Shown: positions 1 through 6,095 of the stretch, in pieces
How positions within the stretch are numbered: the stretch's first letter is position 1
How the letters are laid out: each line of letters opens with the position of its first letter
From: Chloroflexota bacterium
Lineage (GTDB): Bacteria; Chloroflexota; Anaerolineae; Anaerolineales; Villigracilaceae
Direction of reading: 5' to 3'
DNA length: 8,560 nt
Assembly (NCBI GenBank): GCA_021823555.1
Contig: JAKANW010000087.1
Span: forward strand, 1 to 8,560
Translations under genes and position numbers: made by a program
The notes under the pieces: generated by a model
The model's input: only the letters and a program-made list of their open reading frames with translations
Told to the model about the DNA's origin: nothing
Databases searched by the model: none

Positions 1-60
1 CTAATTCACAAAGGTCTTCGACCTGTTTTGCCGGCGCGAAATCCCTCTTGAATTATTTTT

Positions 61-64
61 GGAG
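61..64 (+). promoter_or_regulatory. Shine-Dalgarno of the dehydrogenase gene
   Basis: GGAG lies four bases before ATG 69. The spacing is slightly short, but it favours this ATG over the in-frame TTG at 48, which has no purine-rich sequence in front of it. Confidence 0.5.
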
Positions 65-68
65 ACCC

Positions 69-1337
69 ATGACAAACAAAACAGACATACAACAGCACGA
101 TGTCCTCATCATCGGCGGCGGTTCAATCGGATTGAACTGCGCCTATTCTTTGCTCAAGGCGGGGCGGAAAGTCACCATCGTTGAATCAAAAGAGATTGCA
201 AAGGGAAGCTCCTCGGGCAACGCGGGACACATCGTGCCGAGTCACATCATCCCACTGGCCGCGCCTGGGATCGTGGGCGCGGCTCTCAAGTGGATGCTCG
301 ACCCGCAAAATAGTCCCTTCGGGATGAAGATCAGCCTCGAGCCGAGCTACATTTCGTGGCTGTTACAGTTTGTATTCGCGTGCAGTGACGCCAACGTCCA
401 GCGCGCCATCCCGCCGTTGAACAGCCTCGGCCAGTTGAGCGCAGCGAATTTCGCAAAGTTGATCGCTGAAGAGAATTTCGATTGCGAGTATCAAGAGAAA
501 GGCCTGCTCTTCCTCTACAAATCCGCCGGAGCCTTCGAAGGTGGAAAGCACGAAGCCGAAGTGATGAACCAGCACGGCATCCCCGCTGAAGTGCTTGACA
601 AGTCTGCTGTCCACGTGCGCGAGCCAATGGCGCGCGAGGATGTGGTGGGCGGAGTCCACTTCACGGGCGATGCGTTCCTCAACCCTGCGCGCTTCCTGCA
701 ATTGCTGGCGGATCGCGTCCGTGCGATGGGAGCAGGCATTTATGAAAATACGCCCGTCACTGGCTTTGACGTGGCCGATGGAAAAGTCCGCGCGGTGAAG
801 ACAAGCGCGTGGAAGTTCGAAGCGGATGAGATCGTCCTGGCCGCGGGCGCGTGGACTCCCGCTGTGGCGCGCGATCTACGACAGATAAACATTCCTGTTC
901 AGCCGGCGCGGGGATACAGCCTGACCATGTCTGCCACGCAGCAGATACCGCGCCAGGCATTGCTGCTGGGTGAACGACGCGTGGCAGTCACACCGATGGG
1001 AGAGTTGCTGCGCTTCACGGGCCGGCTGGAAGTGGGGAAGTACGGAACCAAGCCTGAGCCGCACTGGATCCGTCAGATCGAATCCGCGGTGCGCGAGTAT
1101 ATTCAGCTCGATGAAAAACTCGACATCCAGGAAACCTGGGCGGGACTGCGTCCCACCACTCCTGACGGGATGCCGATCATCGGGCGTTCGCTGCGTTATC
1201 AGAACCTTATCCTTGCTGCGGGTCACGCCATGTTGGGACTGTCTCTCGGTCCGGGCACAGGTCAGGTGGTGACAGAGTTGGTGACCGGGCAGAAGCCTGC
1301 CTTCGATCTCAGCCCATTGCGGGTGGAGCGGTTTTGA
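69..1337 (+). CDS. dadA: FAD-dependent D-amino-acid dehydrogenase-like oxidoreductase (DadA/DAO family)
   Basis: Predicted to oxidise an amino acid or related secondary amine with FAD; enzymes of this type pass electrons to the respiratory chain and act at or near the inner face of the membrane. The 422-residue product is close to the usual DadA length of about 430. The N-terminal Rossmann motif GGGSIG (residues 16-21) follows the strand DVLII and leads to an acidic residue in TIVES that should hold the FAD ribose. The segment NAGHIVPSHIIPLAAPG (about 51-67) resembles the DadA region NAGQISPGYAAPWAAPG, and the C-terminal block GLRPTTPDGMPIIGR (about 359-373) matches the DadA block GLRPMTPDG. 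GYSLT is also shared. I start at ATG 69 because GGAG lies at 61-64; an upstream TTG at 48 would add seven residues without an SD. The stop overlaps the next start by 1 nt. Substrate is not settled: D-alanine, other D-amino acids, D-hydroxyproline or sarcosine-like amines are all possible. Confidence 0.85.
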   Translation: MTNKTDIQQHDVLIIGGGSIGLNCAYSLLKAGRKVTIVESKEIAKGSSSGNAGHIVPSHIIPLAAPGIVGAALKWMLDPQNSPFGMKISLEPSYISWLLQFVFACSDANVQRAIPPLNSLGQLSAANFAKLIAEENFDCEYQEKGLLFLYKSAGAFEGGKHEAEVMNQHGIPAEVLDKSAVHVREPMAREDVVGGVHFTGDAFLNPARFLQLLADRVRAMGAGIYENTPVTGFDVADGKVRAVKTSAWKFEADEIVLAAGAWTPAVARDLRQINIPVQPARGYSLTMSATQQIPRQALLLGERRVAVTPMGELLRFTGRLEVGKYGTKPEPHWIRQIESAVREYIQLDEKLDIQETWAGLRPTTPDGMPIIGRSLRYQNLILAAGHAMLGLSLGPGTGQVVTELVTGQKPAFDLSPLRVERF

Positions 1338-1807
1338 TGGACTATATTCTCCAGCTTCGTCAATATATTGGGCATCGCCCCATTCTGATGGTCGGCGCGA
1401 CTGTGTTTGTGCTGGACGAAGGGGACCATCTGTTGCTTCTGAAACGCACGGACAACCTGTGTTGGGGAGTGCCGGGCGGCGCAGTTGAACTGGGCGAGAC
1501 TGTCGAAGATGCTGCCCGCCGCGAGACGCGCGAAGAGATGGGTTTGGAGATTGGAGAGATGACTCTCTTTGGTGTGTTCTCCGGTCCGGAAATGTATTAC
1601 AAATATCCGAATGGCGATGAGACCTATAACATTTCCATCGTGTTTCTCACCCATGATTTGCGTGGTACGATGGATATCAATCCCGAAGAACATTCAGGTT
1701 TTCAATACTTCCCTTTGGATGCTTTGCCGGAAAATATCAGCCCTCCGCTGATGCCAGCTATCCGCAAATTGATGGAAACGTACCAAAAGCCCAGGGATCG
1801 GCGTTGA
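1337..1807 (+). CDS. Nudix hydrolase (first of three)
   Basis: Predicted 156-residue cytoplasmic Nudix hydrolase that cleaves a nucleoside diphosphate linked to another group, with Mg2+ or Mn2+. The full Nudix box G-x5-E-x7-RE-x2-EE-x-G is present at residues 48-70: G48, E54, R62-E63, E66-E67 and G69. The fold strands around it (PILMVGATVFVLD, then LCWGVPGG) are typical. The layout with IGHRPILMVG near the N-terminus and FGVFSGPEMYYKYPNGDE after the box resembles a common group of small bacterial Nudix proteins with no fixed substrate. ATG 1337 is chosen because GGAG at 1325-1328 is eight bases upstream; a TTG at 1334 is the only earlier option. The start overlaps the dehydrogenase stop by 1 nt (TGATG), so translation is probably coupled. 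A 40-nt gap separates it from the next Nudix gene. Family is sure; substrate is unknown. Confidence 0.93.
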   Translation: MDYILQLRQYIGHRPILMVGATVFVLDEGDHLLLLKRTDNLCWGVPGGAVELGETVEDAARRETREEMGLEIGEMTLFGVFSGPEMYYKYPNGDETYNISIVFLTHDLRGTMDINPEEHSGFQYFPLDALPENISPPLMPAIRKLMETYQKPRDRR

Positions 1808-1835
1808 TTTCGCTGTGAGATAATTGATCGAATCC

Positions 1836-1840
1836 GAGGA
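1836..1840 (+). promoter_or_regulatory. Shine-Dalgarno of the second Nudix gene
   Basis: GAGGA is seven bases before ATG 1848, at normal spacing. It supports that ATG over the in-frame TTG at 1824, which would add eight residues (MIESEDNL) that look non-structural. Confidence 0.7.
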
Positions 1841-1847
1841 TAACCTT

Positions 1848-2384
1848 ATGCCCATCCAACCGTGGAAAATACTCAAGTCAAAACACTTCCGCTCGAGATT
1901 TCGAGTGGATCAATGTGAATTGCCAAACGGCAAGCCTCTGGAAGCGATTGTCTTCGAGTTCCGCACCTGGGCCAACGTTCTCGCTATGACAAAAGACCAG
2001 CAGGTTGTACTCATTCGTCAATATCGTCACGGGGTGCAGGATGTGCTGTGGGAATTCCCTGGCGGCGTCGTGGAGGATGGCGAACCTGCCATTGATGGAG
2101 CAAAACGGGAATTGCTGGAGGAGACAGGCTACGCATCCTCCAACCTGATTGAGGTGGGGAAGTTTTATCCGAACCCCGCCCTGCAATCGAACAGCTTGTA
2201 TTTCTTCCTAGCCCTGGATGCCGAAAAGGTGGACGGACAGCACCTCGATGAAGCCGAAGACATCGAAGTCCATCTGGTTTCCCTCGACGAACTGATCGCC
2301 ATGACGAAGCGCGGAGAATTCCTCCACGCCTTGCAAGTCGCAGGCTTATTCCACGCTCTCACTTACTTGGATCGCATCCGTTAA
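1848..2384 (+). CDS. Nudix hydrolase, ADP-ribose pyrophosphatase type
   Basis: Predicted 178-residue Nudix hydrolase of the ADP-ribose/nucleotide-sugar pyrophosphatase type (NudF/NudK-like), which splits ADP-ribose or similar NDP-sugars to a nucleoside monophosphate and a sugar phosphate. The Nudix box runs from G73 to Y95 (G73, E79, R87-E88, E91-E92, G94). The preceding block LIRQYRHGVQDVLWEFPGG (about 55-73) is the hallmark of the ADP-ribose pyrophosphatase family, where an extra N-terminal beta domain (WKILKSKHF onward) helps dimerisation. The late acidic stretch LDEAEDIEVHLVSLDEL (about 132-148) sits where this family carries extra acidic residues near the active site. The stop codon shares its last A with the ATG of the heparinase-family gene. 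A different NDP-sugar substrate is possible, given the polysaccharide genes downstream. Confidence 0.92.
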   Translation: MPIQPWKILKSKHFRSRFRVDQCELPNGKPLEAIVFEFRTWANVLAMTKDQQVVLIRQYRHGVQDVLWEFPGGVVEDGEPAIDGAKRELLEETGYASSNLIEVGKFYPNPALQSNSLYFFLALDAEKVDGQHLDEAEDIEVHLVSLDELIAMTKRGEFLHALQVAGLFHALTYLDRIR

Positions 2385-4360
2385 TGGCATCGAGATTTTC
2401 CACCGCCCTGAAATTTCTTTGCCAGGTGGGACCCGGTCCACTGGCGTTGTTTGCGTTGTACAAGTTTGGGCTGGTGACGGGGCATTACAAAAGGTTAGAC
2501 AGTAGACCGAAGACCGTAGACTGTCCACAGCCTGCTGTCCACAGTCTATTTTCCCTTCCCTCTCGCAATCAGCTCGCCTCCACCCTCGGCGAAGATGGCA
2601 AAGCCTCCCTCCTCGCCCAAGCCGACGAAATCGTGGCAGGCAAGTTCCGCATGTTCGGCGGCGAGCCTGTCGAAATCAATCTCACGCTGCCCCAACCGCT
2701 CCACCATTGGACAGCCTACGAAACGCAACATGCAACACGCAACACGCTCCACATTCCTCACAAAGACATAAAGTTTTTATGGGAACCCGTCCGCTTCGGT
2801 TGGACTTTCATCCTTGGCCGCGCGTATCACCTCACCCAGGATGATCAATACGCCGAGTCCTTCTGGCGATACTTTGAGACCTTCACGCAAGCCAATCCCG
2901 CCAACCTCGGCCCGCACTGGATGAACGGCCAGGAGGTCGGCATCCGGTTGATGGCGCTCGTCTGGGCCGCGCAAGTTTTGGAAACGGCGCCAGCTTCCAG
3001 TCCCGCGCGACGTGGGCAGCTTATCCAGAGCATTGCCGAACATGCGGCGCGCATCCCTCCAACGCTCGTCTACGCCAGGTCACAAACCAACAACCATCTC
3101 ATCATTGAAGCCGCCGCTCTTTACACGGTTGGATTGGCTTTTCAAAATCCAAAGTGGCGCGCCCTCGGTTGGCGTTGGTTGAACTGGGCCTTCCAGCACC
3201 AGATTGGCGAATACGGCGAATACATCCAGCATTCGACCAACTACCAGCGCGTGATGCTGCAAGCTGCGTTGTGGGTGGATGCGGTCAAGGATGCGGATTG
3301 GCCGTACACGACCCTGCGGGCGTTGAAGCGCGCCACGCACTGGCTCTTCTCGATCCTTGATCCCGCTTCAGGCCGGACCCCGAACCTGGGCGCGAACGAC
3401 GGAGCTTTAATCCTGCCCCTCAGCGTGACTCCGTTTAACGACTTCCGCCCGACGGTGCAGGCCGCGGCCAGGGCCTTCCTGAATACGCAACTGTCTCCCG
3501 GCCTGTGGGATGAAATGTCGCTTTGGCTGGAACTCGCACCTGTGACCAAGACCTATGAGCCGGAACATTACATGAGCGATAACCTGCGTGGCAGGGACTC
3601 GTGGGCTTATCTGCGAGCTTCACGTTTCAAGAGCCGCCTCTCGCACATGGACCAATTGCACCTGGACTTGTGGTGGCGTGGGCTGAACATCGCGCAGGAC
3701 GCGGGCACATATCTTTACAACGCGCCCGCCCCGTGGGACAACCCACTCGTCGCGACCCGCGTTCATAATACTGTGACCGTGGATGGCCGCGACCAGATGA
3801 CACGCAGCGGCCGTTTCATGACGCTCGATTGGTTCAATGCGTTTTCAAATAGCATCATTGAGACCGATGAAAACATTTTTGGAAGTGTGCAGGCCTATCA
3901 CAAAGGCTATCGCGGGATTCTTCATGAAAGAAAGGTCAGCGTTTATCGGGATGAAAAATGGACAGTTTGGGACAGGCTCCTGGCACAACCCTTGAGTCTG
4001 AGAAATGAAACGTCCCACATGTTTCGAGTCCATTGGCTTCTGCCGGATTGGGAATGGGAGGTTGCTGGGTTACCGGATAACCTCGATAGCGTGGGTTGTG
4101 ACTTGCGCCTGCTCTCTCCACATGGCTGGGTGACTGTCCGCTTGATGGCGGATATTACCATCCTCGAAGATCACCCCGATCAATTCAAGCTGGGGCTGGC
4201 GCGGGCAGGGGAGTTGGTGTGGGGCGACACTGACGTTTCCCCGATTGACGGTTGGGTCTCGCGAACCTATGGGGTGAAGGAACCTGCGCTTTCGCTTTCC
4301 ATTACCTGTCCATCCGCTTTGGTCACTGAGTTTGTAACGGAGTTTATTTTCCCAACATGA
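2384..4360 (+). CDS. Heparinase II/III family protein, exopolysaccharide-cluster type
   Basis: This 658-residue protein has the two-part structure of heparinase II/III-like polysaccharide lyases. An alpha-helical toroid covers about residues 125-385 (FLWEPVRFGW, then GPHWMNGQEVGIRLM). A C-terminal beta-sandwich covers about 405-650 (DQLHLDLWWRGLNIAQDAGT, then TRVHNTVTVDGRDQM). Asn236-Asn237-His238, Tyr287 (in QHSTNYQR) and His421 or His426 are plausible counterparts of the Asn, Tyr and His that heparinase III uses; this is inferred from order and spacing. Such proteins are common in surface-polysaccharide clusters, where they may cleave or edit uronate-containing chains. No convincing secretion signal is visible. 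The start shares one base with the preceding stop and has no clear SD, so coupled translation is likely. Two repeat-derived segments lie in frame, at about residues 37-58 and 113-123, both between conserved blocks. Family is sure; lyase activity and substrate are not. Confidence 0.88.
   Translation: MASRFSTALKFLCQVGPGPLALFALYKFGLVTGHYKRLDSRPKTVDCPQPAVHSLFSLPSRNQLASTLGEDGKASLLAQADEIVAGKFRMFGGEPVEINLTLPQPLHHWTAYETQHATRNTLHIPHKDIKFLWEPVRFGWTFILGRAYHLTQDDQYAESFWRYFETFTQANPANLGPHWMNGQEVGIRLMALVWAAQVLETAPASSPARRGQLIQSIAEHAARIPPTLVYARSQTNNHLIIEAAALYTVGLAFQNPKWRALGWRWLNWAFQHQIGEYGEYIQHSTNYQRVMLQAALWVDAVKDADWPYTTLRALKRATHWLFSILDPASGRTPNLGANDGALILPLSVTPFNDFRPTVQAAARAFLNTQLSPGLWDEMSLWLELAPVTKTYEPEHYMSDNLRGRDSWAYLRASRFKSRLSHMDQLHLDLWWRGLNIAQDAGTYLYNAPAPWDNPLVATRVHNTVTVDGRDQMTRSGRFMTLDWFNAFSNSIIETDENIFGSVQAYHKGYRGILHERKVSVYRDEKWTVWDRLLAQPLSLRNETSHMFRVHWLLPDWEWEVAGLPDNLDSVGCDLRLLSPHGWVTVRLMADITILEDHPDQFKLGLARAGELVWGDTDVSPIDGWVSRTYGVKEPALSLSITCPSALVTEFVTEFIFPT
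2493..2555 (+). repeat. In-frame copy of a GTAGAC/GTCCAC palindromic repeat
   Basis: The stretch is made of short words: TAGAC, GTAGAC and CTGTCCACAG. CTGTCCACAG occurs twice (2521-2530 and 2535-2544). Positions 2517-2530 and 2535-2548 are inverted arms (8 paired bases, a 2-base CC/CC mismatch, 4 paired bases) around the loop CCTG. It shares the 11-mer AGACCGTAGAC and the words CTGTCCAC and GTCTAT with the repeat at 4807-4871, so both belong to one family. It is translated in frame as a low-complexity segment of the heparinase-family protein (about residues 37-58). The borders are approximate. Confidence 0.75.
2723..2750 (+). repeat. 7-bp tandem repeat (ACGCAAC units) inside the heparinase-family gene
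   Basis: Units at 2723-2729 (ACGCAAC), 2730-2736 (ATGCAAC) and 2737-2743 (ACGCAAC) are followed by a degenerate fourth unit (ACGCTCC) at 2744-2750. Three units total 21 nt, so the frame is kept. The encoded residues are low in complexity (ETQHATRNTLH) and lie between the conserved blocks HHWTAYE and DIKFLWEPVRFGW. Confidence 0.7.
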
Positions 4361-4809
4361 GAATCCGAGCCGTAGCCATTCTGATCGAAGACGATCAAGT
4401 CGCGCTCATCGAACGTTACCGCGCCGGGAGGCACTACTTCACTTTTCCCGGCGGCGGCGTGGACGAGGGTGAAACGGTCGAGCAGGCTATCATCCGCGAG
4501 GTGGAGGAGGAGTTAGGTCTGCATATAGCTATCGAGCGGAAAGTAGCAGATGTGTGGTTCCGCGGCAACCGTCAGGAGTATTTTCTGGTCAGGCGGTTGG
4601 GCGGCAAGTTTGGGGCGGGCACGGGCGAGGAGTATACGGATCCGCGCCCGGATGATCCAGATGCCGGCACCTACCTTCCCGTCTGGATGCCCATCTTGGA
4701 CATACTCAGCCAGCCCGTCGTGCCGGTTGAAGTAGCGGAGATGGCGCTTAAATCCCGGCGTGAAGGTTGGCCTGCGGAGCCAGTTATAATTTACGAAGAA
4801 GAGAAATAG
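4357..4809 (+). CDS. Nudix hydrolase (third of three)
   Basis: Predicted 150-residue Nudix hydrolase. The box is complete at residues 33-55: G33, E39, R47-E48, E51-E52 and G54, after the strands IRAVAILIEDDQVALIER and HYFTFPGGG. After the box, FRGNRQEYFLVRRLGGKFG forms the usual strand pair, and a Pro/Asp-rich stretch (TDPRPDDPDAG, about 93-103) leads to PVWMPILDI, a common ending for small Nudix proteins of the MutT/NUDIX superfamily. Its ATG overlaps the heparinase-family stop by 4 nt (ATGA), which implies coupled translation and a link to the polysaccharide genes. The stop TAG at 4807-4809 is also the first three bases of the palindromic repeat that follows. It is clearly diverged from the other two Nudix genes outside the box, so a recent duplication is unlikely. 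Substrate is unknown. Confidence 0.92.
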   Translation: MRIRAVAILIEDDQVALIERYRAGRHYFTFPGGGVDEGETVEQAIIREVEEELGLHIAIERKVADVWFRGNRQEYFLVRRLGGKFGAGTGEEYTDPRPDDPDAGTYLPVWMPILDILSQPVVPVEVAEMALKSRREGWPAEPVIIYEEEK

Positions 4810-4871
4810 ACCGTAGACGGTAGACCTCTTCCCACCGTCCACTGTCCACCGTCTACGGTCCACTGTCTATT
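4807..4871 (+). repeat. Intergenic palindromic GTAGAC/GTCCAC repeat
   Basis: This repeat fills the whole gap between the third Nudix gene and the glycosyltransferase. The arms 4809-4821 (GACCGTAGACGGT) and 4848-4860 (ACCGTCTACGGTC) are perfect 13-bp inverted copies; after one mismatch a further 3 bp pair inside. The loop carries CCGTCCACTGTCC, which adds more copies of the GTCCAC word. There is no U-rich tract after the stem, so it does not look like an intrinsic terminator. It is related to the copy at 2493-2555. Confidence 0.85.
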
Positions 4872-6095
4872 ATGCACATCCTCATCATCCATCAAGCTTT
4901 TGCATCCATGGACGAACCCGGTGGCACACGCCATTATGAGTTGGCGCGTTTTCTTGCCACTCGCGGGCATCAGGTCACGGTGATCGCCAGTCCGGTCAGT
5001 TATATTACGGGGGCTCCCTTCCAGCCTTCCATATTTTCGCAGGAAATGGGGGGAGAGAAAGAGGGGGGTCGGGTAAGAATCCTGCGCGCCCGCGTCTACT
5101 CGGTCCATCACAAATCCTTCATCCACCGCATCATCGCTTTCTTTTCGTTCATGCTCTCCTCTTTCTGGATCGGGCTGGGCGTCAAAAATGTGGATGTGAT
5201 CTGGGGAACGTCGCCGCCGATCTTTCAGGGAGTCACAGCCTGGGCGCTGGCGAAGATCAAGCGCGTGCCGTTCCTGTTCGAGGTGCGCGACTTGTGGCCG
5301 CAGTTCGCCATTGCCGTGGGGGTGTTGAGGAACTACTGGTTGATCCGCGCCTCCGAATGGCTGGAGCGTTTCCTTTATCATGGCGCGGACCGGGTGATGG
5401 TCAACAGTCCGGGGTATGTGGAACCAGTTACCAGTCGAGGCGCGAAGCGGGTGGAACTCATCCCCAACGGCGCGGACCCATCCATGTTCGATCCATCCAA
5501 CAATGGCGCAGGCTTCCGTCGCGCTCATCATCTTGAAGATAAATTCGTGGTGATGTATGCAGGCGCGCACGGCATGTCCAACGACCTGGATGTCCTATTG
5601 GAGGCTGCGCATCAATTGGAGGAGACACCCAGGGTCGAGATCGTGCTGGTGGGCGATGGGAAAGAGAAGCCGGCCCTGATGGCGCAGGCCGCAGCCATGA
5701 GCCTGCACAATGTGACTTTTCTTCCCTCCATCCCGAAGTCTGGCATGGCCGAAGCGCTGGCTGCCGCCGATGCCTGCATTGCGATTTTGAAACCGCTGGA
5801 GGAGTACAAAACCACCTACCCGAACAAGGTCTTTGACTATATGGCTGCCGGCCGTCCAGTGGCGCTGGCGATTGACGGCGTGATCCGCCAGGTGGTCGAA
5901 GCCGCCGGTTGCGGATTCTTTGCCAGGCCGGGGGATGCGTCCGCGTTGGCGGAGGCGATCAAAAACCTGGCCGAGGATCCCGACCGCAGCCGTAGGATGG
6001 GACTGGCAGGGCGCGAGTATCTGGAACAGAATTTCAGCCGCGAACAGATGGCGGAAAAGTTATTGAATTTGCTAGAAGGGTTGAGCAACCGTTGA
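4872..6095 (+). CDS. Glycosyltransferase family 4, WbuB-like
   Basis: Predicted 407-residue cytoplasmic GT-B glycosyltransferase that moves a sugar from an NDP-sugar to a lipid-linked or growing surface glycan. The N-terminal acceptor domain opens with MHILIIHQAF and GGTRHYELARFLATRGHQVTVI. FEVRDLWPQFAIAVG (about 136-150) is the hallmark of the WbuB-like GT4 group used in O-antigen, capsule and colanic-acid-type synthesis. The donor domain has LIPNGAD (196-202), VVMYAGAHG (226-234), IVLVGDGKEKPAL (257-269) and YPNKVFDYMAAGRPV (316-330). Length is normal for the group. There is no SD before ATG 4872, because the upstream bases belong to the palindromic repeat, but conserved residues begin at once, so the start is trusted. 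A variable loop near residues 56-68 is coded by two runs of six G. The stop overlaps the acyltransferase ATG by 1 nt. Donor and acceptor sugars are unknown. Confidence 0.93.
   Translation: MHILIIHQAFASMDEPGGTRHYELARFLATRGHQVTVIASPVSYITGAPFQPSIFSQEMGGEKEGGRVRILRARVYSVHHKSFIHRIIAFFSFMLSSFWIGLGVKNVDVIWGTSPPIFQGVTAWALAKIKRVPFLFEVRDLWPQFAIAVGVLRNYWLIRASEWLERFLYHGADRVMVNSPGYVEPVTSRGAKRVELIPNGADPSMFDPSNNGAGFRRAHHLEDKFVVMYAGAHGMSNDLDVLLEAAHQLEETPRVEIVLVGDGKEKPALMAQAAAMSLHNVTFLPSIPKSGMAEALAAADACIAILKPLEEYKTTYPNKVFDYMAAGRPVALAIDGVIRQVVEAAGCGFFARPGDASALAEAIKNLAEDPDRSRRMGLAGREYLEQNFSREQMAEKLLNLLEGLSNR

Noticed and set aside
12..29. Small hairpin AGGTC-TTC-GACCT followed by GTTTT, possible terminator of an upstream gene
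   Set aside because: The stem is only 5 bp and the T run is short; the upstream gene is not in the window.
331..701. Overlapping - strand open frames inside the dehydrogenase gene
   Set aside because: They are Arg-rich or of biased composition, as expected for antisense frames of a GC-rich gene.
2493..4871. Possible CRISPR-like repeats
   Set aside because: There are only two copies, 2.3 kb apart, without regular spacers or nearby cas genes; their structure is palindromic and word-based.
4848..4871. Intrinsic terminator between the third Nudix gene and the glycosyltransferase
   Set aside because: The 13-bp stem is strong but is followed by CACTGTCTATT and not by a T run, and the downstream genes continue the same coupled series.
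4791..5570. 259-codon open frame on the - strand
   Set aside because: It lies opposite the well-supported glycosyltransferase gene and its end is translated repeat (Trp-Thr-Val-Asp-Gly type residues from the GTCCAC words). No domain features.
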